DNA from: Bacillota bacterium
Lineage (GTDB): Bacteria; Bacillota; SHA-98; UBA4971
Assembly: GCA_012842395.1 (NCBI GenBank)
Contig: DUSX01000034.1
Location: forward strand, 452,650-498,385
Direction: 5' to 3'
Length of the DNA: 45,736 nt
Shown one piece after another: positions 8,060 through 15,373 of the stretch. How positions within the stretch are numbered: the first letter of the stretch is position 1; every line of letters begins with the position of its first letter. Made by a program: the position numbers and the translations under genes. The notes under the pieces were generated by a model. It saw nothing but the letters and a program-made list of their open reading frames with translations. It ran no database searches and was not told the origin of the DNA.

Positions 8060-9892
8060 TCACTCGACCGTGACGCTCTTTGCGAGGTTCCTCGGTTTGT
8101 CCACGTCGCAGCCCCTGGCGACCGCCGCGTAGTATGCGAACAACTGAAGCGGGATCACTGCGAGAACTGGGGCCAGGTACGGGCTGGTCCGCGGGATATA
8201 GATGACGTGGTCCACGGACTTGCAGATCTCCTCGTCGCCATCCAGAGCCAGGGCGACCACGGTTGCGTCGCGCGCCTTCACTTCTTTGATGTTGTTGAGC
8301 ATCTTCTCGTACACGTCACGCTGGGTCGCCAGCGCGATGACAGGCACGCCCTTGACCACGAGTGCCAGCGTTCCGTGCTTCAGCTCTCCCGCTGGGTATG
8401 CCTGCGCGTTGATGTATGAGATCTCCTTGAGCTTGAGGCTCCCCTCCATGGAGACCGCGTAGTCCAGGCCCCTGCCGATGAAGAACATTTGCTCCGCCCC
8501 ATGGAGCTTCTGGGCGAGCTCCCGCACGACGCTGTCTTGGCCAAGCAGGATCTCCTCGGCGTACATGGGGAGCTTCTCCATCTCCCGCACGATCTCCTGC
8601 TCTTCTTCAAGGGTGACGGTGCCCCTGCGCCTCCCGAGCCCCACCGCGATGAGGGCAAGCGCCACGAGCTGGGTCATGTACGCCTTGGTGGATGCTACAG
8701 CGATCTCTGGGCCTGCCCAGGTATACAACACGTCGTCGGCTTCGCGAGCCACGGAGCTTCCAACCACGTTTGTGACGGCGATGACGCGCGCCCCCCGCCT
8801 TTTCGCCTCTCTGAGCGCAGCCAGGGTGTCGGCGGTCTCCCCGGACTGGCTCACAACGATCGTGAGCGTCCTCGGCGTGACCATCGGATCCCTGTAGCGA
8901 AACTCGCTCGCCACATCAACCTCCACCGGTATTCGCACCAGCCGCTCGATGAGCTTCTTGCCCACGAGACCTGCATGGTACGCCGTCCCGCACGCGACTA
9001 TGAATACCTTGTCGGTCCTCTCGAGGTCGGCGGCGGTGATAGGTATCTCGTGTAGGTTCACGGTCTTCGCGCCCTTGTCGATCCTGCCGGTCAGGGTGTC
9101 CTGAATGGCCCTAGGTTGCTCGTGGATCTCCTTGAGCATGAAATGGGCGTACCCGCCTTTCTCCGCCATCACGGGGTCCCACTTGACATGGACGACCTCC
9201 TTCTTGACCTCGCGGCCTTCGAGGTCTTGCACGGTCACGTTGTCCTTCGTGAGGATCGCCACCTCCCCGTCCTCCATGACGATGACCTCTCTCGTCGCCG
9301 CCATGACCGCGGGGATGTCGGACGCAAGGAAATTCTCTCCCTTCCCGAGGCCTATGATGAGCGGGCTGTCTTTGCGGGCCGCCACGATGCAGTGGGGGTC
9401 GCGCCGGGATATCACGGCTATGGCGAAAGAACCCTGCGCCCTGCACAAGGCCTGCCGCACCGCGCTCGCCAGATCTCCGTTATAGTACTCCTCAATGAGA
9501 TGTGGAAGCACCTCAGTGTCGGTCTCCGACCTGAACACGTGACCTCGCGCCTCGAGCCACTCCCTCAGGACAAGGTGGTTCTCGATGATCCCGTTGTGCA
9601 CCACAGCAAGCTGACCCTTGCAATCGCTATGAGGGTGAGCGTTCACATCCGACGGCCTGCCGTGCGTCGCCCAGCGCGTGTGCCCGATCCCCACCGAGCC
9701 CGAGAGGACCTCGCCTTCGAGTTGGGCTTCCAGCTTCGCCAGCCTTCCCTCGGTCTTCCTCACCTCGATCGATGTGCTTCCCATCACCGCAATGCCCGCG
9801 GAGTCGTATCCGCGGTACTCCAGTTTTTTCAAGCTCTCAATGAGAATAGGGGTCGCTTGGCGCGGCCCGATGTAGCCGACTATCCCACACAT
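8060..9892 (-). CDS. glmS: Glutamine--fructose-6-phosphate aminotransferase (isomerizing)
   Basis: GlmS makes glucosamine-6-phosphate from fructose-6-phosphate and glutamine, the first committed step towards UDP-GlcNAc. The product has 610 residues. The ATG at 9892 places Cys2 (MCGIVGYIG) as the N-terminal amidotransferase nucleophile and has AAAGGAG 7 nt upstream; an in-frame extension to 9946 would bury that cysteine and is rejected. The glutaminase domain shows GHTRWATHG and HNGIIEN. Two SIS sugar-isomerase domains follow, with SQSGETADT and the C-terminal AKSVTVE. Only 78 nt separate it from glmM, too little for a glmS ribozyme, so that control is absent here. The gene lies between glmM and acpS. 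Confidence 0.96.
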   Translation of the reverse strand: MCGIVGYIGPRQATPILIESLKKLEYRGYDSAGIAVMGSTSIEVRKTEGRLAKLEAQLEGEVLSGSVGIGHTRWATHGRPSDVNAHPHSDCKGQLAVVHNGIIENHLVLREWLEARGHVFRSETDTEVLPHLIEEYYNGDLASAVRQALCRAQGSFAIAVISRRDPHCIVAARKDSPLIIGLGKGENFLASDIPAVMAATREVIVMEDGEVAILTKDNVTVQDLEGREVKKEVVHVKWDPVMAEKGGYAHFMLKEIHEQPRAIQDTLTGRIDKGAKTVNLHEIPITAADLERTDKVFIVACGTAYHAGLVGKKLIERLVRIPVEVDVASEFRYRDPMVTPRTLTIVVSQSGETADTLAALREAKRRGARVIAVTNVVGSSVAREADDVLYTWAGPEIAVASTKAYMTQLVALALIAVGLGRRRGTVTLEEEQEIVREMEKLPMYAEEILLGQDSVVRELAQKLHGAEQMFFIGRGLDYAVSMEGSLKLKEISYINAQAYPAGELKHGTLALVVKGVPVIALATQRDVYEKMLNNIKEVKARDATVVALALDGDEEICKSVDHVIYIPRTSPYLAPVLAVIPLQLFAYYAAVARGCDVDKPRNLAKSVTVE

Positions 9893-9970
9893 GGTCTTGC
9901 TCCTTTCACACACCTGGACACTGGAGGGGAAAAGACCAGCCGCCACGTTCGGACGAGCGGCCCCTGGAAT

Positions 9971-11347
9971 TCAGCCAAGAGCCTCGCTAATCGCCCTGGC
10001 AACGTCCTCTACGACCTCTTGCACAACCTCGCGGTCAGGGCCCTCCCCGAGGATCCTGATGAGCGGCTCCGTGCCGGACGGTCGTACGAATATCCTGCCG
10101 TCGTTGCCAAGGCGCTCCGCGGCACGGGCGATCGCGCCTTCGATCGCGGCATTGCCCGTGAGCCCGCTCTTGTCGCGCACCTTCACGTTTACAAGGATCT
10201 GCGGGAAAGTCTGCATCCACGCAGCGAGCTCCGAAAGGCGTTGCCCGGTCTTACGGAGAACCGAGAGAAGCGCGAGCGCCGTGATCGCGCCGTCCCCGGT
10301 CGTGCTGCGGTCCAGGAAGATGATGTGCCCGGACTGCTCTCCTCCAAGCACAATGCCTCTGTTACGCATCTCCTCGAGCACGTAGCGGTCGCCCGCCTTG
10401 GTGAGAATCACGGTACCCCCCTCGCGCTCGAACGCTTTCACGAGACCGAGGTTGCTGTACACTGTGGCCACTATCGACTTGAACGGCAGTTTGCCCTGGC
10501 GCAGGAGATGGAGTCCGCAGATAGCCATGACGTGGTCCCCATCCACCACACGGCCGGTCTCATCCACCGCGATGAGCCTGTCAGCGTCTCCGTCGTGGGC
10601 AAGCCCGAGGTCGGCGCCGACCTCCTGAACGGCCCGGCATACAGCCTCCGGATGAGTCGAGCCGCATCCCACGTTGATGTTTGTGCCATCGGGGGTATCG
10701 TTTATCGTGATGACGTCCGCACCGAGTTCCCGAAGCAACCTCGGCGTGATGGCGAACGCCGCGCCGTTCGCGCAATCCACAACTATCCGAAGCCCCTCAA
10801 GGCTGACGTCGCACGTTCTCTTCACGAAATCCACGTATCTGTCCTGCGCGTCGATGACGTCCACGGCGCTCCCGACGCTGCAACCAGTGGGCCTGGGCAG
10901 GGAGTCTTCTATCTCAAGCCGCACGTTTCCATCCCTATCCAGGATGTAACGCTCGATCTCGTCTTCCTCATCGTCGGAAAGCTTGAAACCATCGTGTGAA
11001 AAGAACTTGATCCCGTTGTATTCGACGGGATTGTGGGAAGCCGAGATAACGGCCCCGGCGTCAGCTCCAAGGTTACGCACAAGAAAGGCCACGCCTGGCG
11101 TCGGCACCACTCCCACGCGTAGCACGCGGGCCCCCACGGACATCATGCCTGCCGTCAAAGCGGCCTCGAGCATGTCTCCGGACAGCCTGGTGTCGCGACC
11201 TACCACGATGGCCGCGGCACCATTCCCCTTTCCGCGTTTCGCCGCGACCACGGCGGCGCCAGCGCGGCCCAGCTTGAACGCCAGCTCCGGGGAAAGCGCG
11301 CCGTTTGCCACGTCGCGCACCCCATCAGTGCCGAAAAGTCTCCCCAT
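9971..11347 (-). CDS. glmM: Phosphoglucosamine mutase
   Basis: GlmM converts glucosamine-6-phosphate to glucosamine-1-phosphate, the step after GlmS. The product has 458 residues. It starts with the typical MGRLFGTDGVR and has the phosphoserine loop ISASHNP (Ser near 104), the metal site DGDADR, the sugar-binding GGEQSGHI, and a C-terminal phosphate-binding RPSGTEP segment. The ATG has GGAGG 9 nt upstream. It follows cdaR after 117 nt. In B. subtilis and relatives CdaA binds and inhibits GlmM through this same gene order, so a link between c-di-AMP and cell-wall synthesis is likely here too. Confidence 0.96.
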   Translation of the reverse strand: MGRLFGTDGVRDVANGALSPELAFKLGRAGAAVVAAKRGKGNGAAAIVVGRDTRLSGDMLEAALTAGMMSVGARVLRVGVVPTPGVAFLVRNLGADAGAVISASHNPVEYNGIKFFSHDGFKLSDDEEDEIERYILDRDGNVRLEIEDSLPRPTGCSVGSAVDVIDAQDRYVDFVKRTCDVSLEGLRIVVDCANGAAFAITPRLLRELGADVITINDTPDGTNINVGCGSTHPEAVCRAVQEVGADLGLAHDGDADRLIAVDETGRVVDGDHVMAICGLHLLRQGKLPFKSIVATVYSNLGLVKAFEREGGTVILTKAGDRYVLEEMRNRGIVLGGEQSGHIIFLDRSTTGDGAITALALLSVLRKTGQRLSELAAWMQTFPQILVNVKVRDKSGLTGNAAIEGAIARAAERLGNDGRIFVRPSGTEPLIRILGEGPDREVVQEVVEDVARAISEALG

Positions 11348-11464
11348 CCGTCCTATCCTCCCACTGTCTCATAATGTTTGGATCGAATCCCTCGGCCGGT
11401 GGAAATCCTGGAGTTCCACGAGGAGCACAGAAGAGCGGTGTTCTGTCGCCTCACTCGGTCGGCG

Positions 11465-12265
11465 TCAAGGTGCGGGCGCAGGCTTAGGTTGCAAACCCAC
11501 GCCTTCGTCGCTGCTCGCGGTGAGCCCGCCGGAGCCCTCACCAGGTAGTCCGGCGGCGCCGGCTCCTTGCCCTTGCCTCTCATCCGTCGTGGGGCTCGTC
11601 CCGCTCTTCAGTTCCACAGGCACGCTCACTCGGACCGTCGCGGGATATATGCTGACTCCCTCCACCGGCCCGCCGCTCCCATCGACTGGCACCACTGCAA
11701 CGTCCCTCGAGACGGCCGCCGATACCCCGGACACGTCTATCTGCGCCAAAGCGCTCCTGACCGTCTCGACCCTGCTCCTCGGCCCGGCTACTGTCACGGA
11801 TCGCGGCGTGGAGCTGGGCGGGAGGGGAATATAGCCTTCGGTGGGAAAACCAACGAGCGCCACGGTTACAGGCATGTCTCTGCCGACGACCGCCTCCACC
11901 GTCACGCTGGTGCTCGCGGGCATCACCTCGATGACGCTCACGCCTTCTGGAACGGAGGTCTGCACCCTTACGCCGTGCTCGCCCTCCCCACGCCCGGCCA
12001 CGGATACGAAGGCCTTGGCCTTGGAGCCGTCCAAAGGCTCCACGAGCTGCCTCGGGCCGCGAACGCGAAGCTCGACGTCCTTCGGCTTTGCGGTCACTAT
12101 GAGATTCGCGGCCACCCCCCGGACCTCGAGGCCCACGGTGACGATCTTCTCCACCGTATCCCCCTGCGTGCGTTTGATATCGGCCCCTGCCACGAACCAC
12201 ACGACGATGGCAAGCAGGAGCGCAGCTATCCTGAGGTGCAGGTCGCGCGTCACCGCCAGTCTCAC
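11465..12265 (-). CDS. cdaR: CdaR/YbbR-domain regulator of diadenylate cyclase
   Basis: The product has 266 residues. One N-terminal membrane anchor (about 9-28, LHLRIAALLLAIVVWFVAG) is followed by YbbR-type beta-rich repeats outside the membrane, with repeated VxxRGP and VTVAGPRSRVE segments. The C-terminal tail is rich in Gly, Pro and Ala and looks disordered. In the family CdaR modulates CdaA. The start is a GTG that overlaps the cdaA stop by 4 nt (GTGA), so the two are translationally coupled. Only about two full repeats are evident, fewer than in the longest family members. Confidence 0.88.
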   Translation of the reverse strand: MRLAVTRDLHLRIAALLLAIVVWFVAGADIKRTQGDTVEKIVTVGLEVRGVAANLIVTAKPKDVELRVRGPRQLVEPLDGSKAKAFVSVAGRGEGEHGVRVQTSVPEGVSVIEVMPASTSVTVEAVVGRDMPVTVALVGFPTEGYIPLPPSSTPRSVTVAGPRSRVETVRSALAQIDVSGVSAAVSRDVAVVPVDGSGGPVEGVSIYPATVRVSVPVELKSGTSPTTDERQGQGAGAAGLPGEGSGGLTASSDEGVGLQPKPAPAP

Positions 12266-13113
12266 GTCGCACGCCCCCTCAGCCAGCTCGGAATCGCCTG
12301 CCTGGCGCGGCCGGGTTCCAGCAGGTCTTCGAGCTTATCCCTCAGCGCCCCTTCGTCAAGGTAGCGAGTCAGCTTGCCGTTGAACGCCAGCGAAATCACG
12401 CCCGTTTCCTCCGACACCACCACGACGGCCGCATCGGACTGCTCCGTGAGGCCGAGAGCAGCCCTGTGCCTCGTTCCGAGCCTCTTGCTCACCGCTGGGT
12501 TTTCGGTAAGTGGCAGATAACAGCCTGCCGCCACGATCCTGTTGCCTTTGATGATAGCTGCACCGTCGTGAAGGGGGGTGTTGGGCGTGAATATGTTCAC
12601 GAGAAGCTCGGAAGAGACCACTGCGTCGATCTTCGTGCCGGTCTCCATGAGGTCTGCGACACCCGTCTCTCGCTCGATCACAATGAGCGCCCCGACCTTT
12701 TCCCGGGCCATCATGGCAGCGGCCCGCGCCACGTCCGAGATCAGCTTCGCTGCGTCCTCTTTGCCCAGGAAACCAAAGGGTCCAGCGAAAAGACTCCCAC
12801 GCCCGATCTGCTCGAGGGCCCGGCGCATCTCCGGCATGAACACGATCGGCAGAGCCACAAAGAGCATGGTGATGGTCTTTTGCAAGAGCCAGTATACGGT
12901 GCTCAGGCCGAGGAGGTTACTCAGCATCGTGGCCACAAACAGAATGGCGATGCCCTTCAACAGGGACACCGCCCTTGTTCCCCGGATGATCACGAGAATC
13001 TTGTATATGACGTACGCCACGATGAGGATGTCCGCTACCGCACTGACAGCCTGCCTGGCGTTTATCTTGGCAAGGTCCTCGACGAACCTTGCCAGGCTGA
13101 TTTCGAACGGCAT
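12262..13113 (-). CDS. cdaA: Diadenylate cyclase CdaA
   Basis: CdaA joins two ATP into cyclic di-AMP, a second messenger for potassium, osmotic and cell-wall control. The product has 283 residues. Three predicted membrane helices lie within about residues 20-95, followed by the DAC domain with both catalytic motifs, DGA at 183-185 (TPLHDGAAI) and RHR at 215-217 (GTRHRAA). Length and layout match CdaA (YbbP) rather than DisA. It is the first gene of the cdaA-cdaR-glmM-glmS run, with an AT-rich promoter-like patch about 50 nt upstream. A GGGGGAGG run sits very close to the ATG. Confidence 0.96.
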   Translation of the reverse strand: MPFEISLARFVEDLAKINARQAVSAVADILIVAYVIYKILVIIRGTRAVSLLKGIAILFVATMLSNLLGLSTVYWLLQKTITMLFVALPIVFMPEMRRALEQIGRGSLFAGPFGFLGKEDAAKLISDVARAAAMMAREKVGALIVIERETGVADLMETGTKIDAVVSSELLVNIFTPNTPLHDGAAIIKGNRIVAAGCYLPLTENPAVSKRLGTRHRAALGLTEQSDAAVVVVSEETGVISLAFNGKLTRYLDEGALRDKLEDLLEPGRARQAIPSWLRGRAT

Positions 13114-13163
13114 GGGCCTCCCCCTCGGCTCCGGTCCTGCTTCCAGCCTCCGTCACAAATATA

Positions 13164-13192
13164 ATACTATACGTTTACATTCGCTCGCGCAA
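13164..13192 (-). promoter_or_regulatory. Possible promoter of the cdaA-lpdA run
   Basis: On the minus strand TTGCGC (13187-13192) and TAGTAT (13164-13169) are spaced by 17 nt in an AT-rich patch about 50 nt before the cdaA start. The -35 is a weak match and nearby hexamers (TATAGT, TATTAT) are alternatives. Confidence 0.4.
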
Positions 13193-13540
13193 GGCTTCGC
13201 GACTGACATTGGGTGGTGTCTGGGCAGGCACCTCAGGCATCTCTAGCAATTCATGCCAAAGAGGCACAGCGTGCCCCGCGCGCCCGCGCCATAGGCAAGG
13301 AAGAGGACGCACCGTGCCGCCCACCGAATGAGTGAGGCTCGCGCCATGCGGCACGCGGCAGCCGACATGGCTCGCGGCCCGCTTGAGTGAGGGTGCGCGA
13401 AACCGGTGAGCCTCCCAGGGGCTGCCACTCCCGGCGCTCCCGGCGGCGGCGTGGTTGGCTTCAACGCGCCGAGGTGGCGCAATCCGGGGTAATCCCGACA
13501 ACCTCATGCGCGAGTGCGAGTCCTCGCCCTTTTTCGGGTA

Positions 13541-13564
13541 GTTGCCGGGTTGCCGGGTTGCCGG
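13541..13564. repeat. Tandem repeat of 8 bp (GTTGCCGG x3)
   Basis: Three exact copies of GTTGCCGG lie head to tail. A reverse-complement copy (CCGGCAAC) occurs about 100 nt to the right near 13658, so a long-range stem is possible. Function unknown. Confidence 0.6.
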
Positions 13565-13835
13565 CGTTGCGCTCGGGACCACGCCACAAGCAGGGCGTCT
13601 TGACAAAGCCCGGCCGTTTGGCTGGGAAACCGGGTCTTGACCGTCCTCGCGCAATCGCCGGCAACGCCTTCCACGCTCTGGAAGCCTTTCTACGCGGGGC
13701 TGTTGGTGCTCCCCAAATCAGGACAACACAGCGCAGGTGAACCGCGCAAAACCACCGTCATGCCCAACTGAGCCAGCAACTACCGCGGCTACCGGGGCAT
13801 CTCGGTGATCGTCTGCAGCGTCACCTTGGCCTGCG

Positions 13836-15041
13836 TCATGCGCCGAACTTCGCCAGCTTGAGGGCATGCGCCATGGCCAGCGGAAGCACCCCGAGGGACG
13901 GGAATGTGCCGAGTGTCCCGCCGGCGCAAGCCGTCTCGCCGAACCCTGAGACTCTTTCAGGCCTGACCCACTTTGAGAAGATCAGGAAGGGCACGGGGTG
14001 CCAGCTGTGAGCCTTAAGGGTCGCCGGCGTGGAGTGGTCCCCGGTCACGACCAGGACGTCGGGCCCAAGCTCCAAGATGGCCGGGAGGTTCCGGTCGAAG
14101 TCCTCGATCACCTTGACCTTGCGTGCGTAGTCGCCGTCTTCGCCAGCGCTATCCGTCTCCTTGACGTGCAGGTAGAAGAAGTCAAACTTCGCGAAGTTCT
14201 CCCGGAGCGTCCTCACCTCGTCTTCTATGGTAGCCCCCGTCTCCAAGACCTGCATGCCCACCAGACGCGCTACGCCTCGATACATCGGATAGGTGGCGAT
14301 CGCCGCGGGATTGAGCTTGAAAGCCTGGGACATGCTGGGGATGTCCGGGTGTTTCGCGAAGCCCCTCAGGAGGACCATGTTCGCGGGATGCTTGTCGCGA
14401 AGCACAGCCTTCGCCTTATCGAGCCACTGGTTAATGAGGGCGGCCGTGCGCTCAGCCTCTGGGGTGCGGGGCAGGGCAGGCTTGGGCTTCTCGCCCACGT
14501 GCTGCGGGTCGGTGTCCTCCACGTCACCAGAGAGCCCTTCGCCTCTGAACACCGCTACGAACCTGTGGAGCTTGCCGGGCTCGAGGATCACTTCGGCGCC
14601 GTCGATCCTGATCTCGCGGAGCATCTCGACAAGCTCACGGTTCTTCTCCGTGGGGATCCTGCCCGCGCGTCTATCGGTGATCACCCCGGACTCGTCCACC
14701 GTGCAGAAGTTGCCTCGGGCAGCTACGTCAGTCCGCTCGAGCTCGACGCCGACCCCGAGGGCCTCGAGCACGCCGCGGCCTATCTCGTATCTCAAGGGAT
14801 CGTATCCGAACAGCGCGAGGTGGGATGGGCCGCTCCCCGGCGTGATCCCGATCCCAACCGGCTCCACCAGGCCGCAATTCGATCTCGCCGCCAGTGCGTC
14901 GAGATTGGGGGTGCGGGCGGACTCGAGCGCAGTTTTCCCCGTGTCAGGATGAGGAAGGCCGCCAAGACCGTCGACTATCGCCATGACGATCTTGGAATCA
15001 GTCTTCTGCGCCAAGTTCTTGATGACTTCGATGTGCACCAT
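13836..15041 (-). CDS. apgM: 2,3-bisphosphoglycerate-independent phosphoglycerate mutase, archaeal (ApgM) type
   Basis: The enzyme interconverts 3- and 2-phosphoglycerate in glycolysis and gluconeogenesis. The product has 401 residues, the ApgM length rather than the roughly 510 of GpmI. Alkaline-phosphatase-superfamily metal and nucleophile sites are seen: IVDGLGGLP near residue 23, [16 protein letters not shown] near 68, [13 protein letters not shown] near 285 and VTGDHSTP near 325. The ATG has AAAGGAG 9 nt upstream. It has its own promoter and a leader of about 50 nt and is transcribed away from the penicillin-binding protein gene. Both neighbours are unrelated to glycolysis. Confidence 0.92.
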   Translation of the reverse strand: MVHIEVIKNLAQKTDSKIVMAIVDGLGGLPHPDTGKTALESARTPNLDALAARSNCGLVEPVGIGITPGSGPSHLALFGYDPLRYEIGRGVLEALGVGVELERTDVAARGNFCTVDESGVITDRRAGRIPTEKNRELVEMLREIRIDGAEVILEPGKLHRFVAVFRGEGLSGDVEDTDPQHVGEKPKPALPRTPEAERTAALINQWLDKAKAVLRDKHPANMVLLRGFAKHPDIPSMSQAFKLNPAAIATYPMYRGVARLVGMQVLETGATIEDEVRTLRENFAKFDFFYLHVKETDSAGEDGDYARKVKVIEDFDRNLPAILELGPDVLVVTGDHSTPATLKAHSWHPVPFLIFSKWVRPERVSGFGETACAGGTLGTFPSLGVLPLAMAHALKLAKFGA

Positions 15042-15099
15042 TCAACGTCTCTCCTTTCGAGGGGGTTCAACACCTACTACGTCTCAATCTACGCGTGAT

Positions 15100-15128
15100 T
15101 CTATACGTGATTCGGTTTTCCTCCTCAA
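15100..15128 (-). promoter_or_regulatory. Predicted sigma-70-type promoter of apgM
   Basis: On the minus strand TTGAGG (15123-15128) and TATAGA (15100-15105) are spaced by exactly 17 nt, about 50 nt before the apgM ATG. Confidence 0.55.
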
Positions 15129-15141
15129 AGCGCAAGGACAT

Positions 15142-15176
15142 ACTATGCAGGGCGAAGCGAGGCGAAGGTGCATAGT
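15142..15176. repeat. Inverted repeat in the apgM/PBP divergent region
   Basis: ACTATGCA (15142-15149) and TGCATAGT (15169-15176) form perfect 8-bp arms around 19 nt. The centre itself contains GGCGAAG twice. It lies just upstream of the apgM -35 box, where an operator could sit. Confidence 0.45.
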
Positions 15177-15373
15177 GGCGGGGGCCCGGCGCCTTTCGTT
15201 CGAACAATCGCGGCCGGTCCTTCCGCAACGCGCGAGATGGCATTGTTTCCGCACCGTCGCTCGGCGCTCGGCGCCGCGCCACCGGCTCGGGGCCGGGGCG
15301 CGGCTCGAGCTGGGGGAGATCACACCATCACCCCCGGCATGGAAGCCTATTCGGGAGGGGCAGGGCACCGAGC

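Larger units (their letters stand above)
13114..13835. other. Gene-poor stretch between apgM and cdaA
   Basis: Across 722 bases I find no reading frame that resembles a known protein. The open frames here (for example 13175-13654 minus) are rich in Arg, Pro and Gly, lack ribosome binding sites and look like chance frames in GC-rich DNA. The stretch holds the cdaA promoter patch, a triple GTTGCCGG repeat at 13541-13564 and an inverted copy of that unit near 13658. No tRNA or terminator was recognised. It could be decayed accessory DNA. Confidence 0.5.
15042..15373. other. Divergent intergenic region between apgM and the penicillin-binding protein gene
   Basis: These 332 bases contain the apgM promoter (15100-15128), an 8-bp inverted repeat at 15142-15176 and GC-rich DNA leading to the penicillin-binding protein start. 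No extra gene is supported. No strong promoter for the rightward gene is seen; TACTAT at 15141-15146 with a weak -35 is one candidate. Confidence 0.5.

Noticed and set aside
9893-9970. glmS ribozyme upstream of glmS
   Set aside because: The gap to glmM is only 78 nt and none of the conserved ribozyme core was seen.
13471-13540. tRNA-like stretch (GGTGGCGCAAT... GTGCGAGTCCTCGCC)
   Set aside because: No acceptor stem pairing, no proper T-loop (GTTCRANNC) and no anticodon stem could be built.
13175-13654. Minus-strand 159-codon open frame in the gene-poor stretch
   Set aside because: No ribosome binding site or recognisable domain, and skewed Arg/Pro/Gly content.
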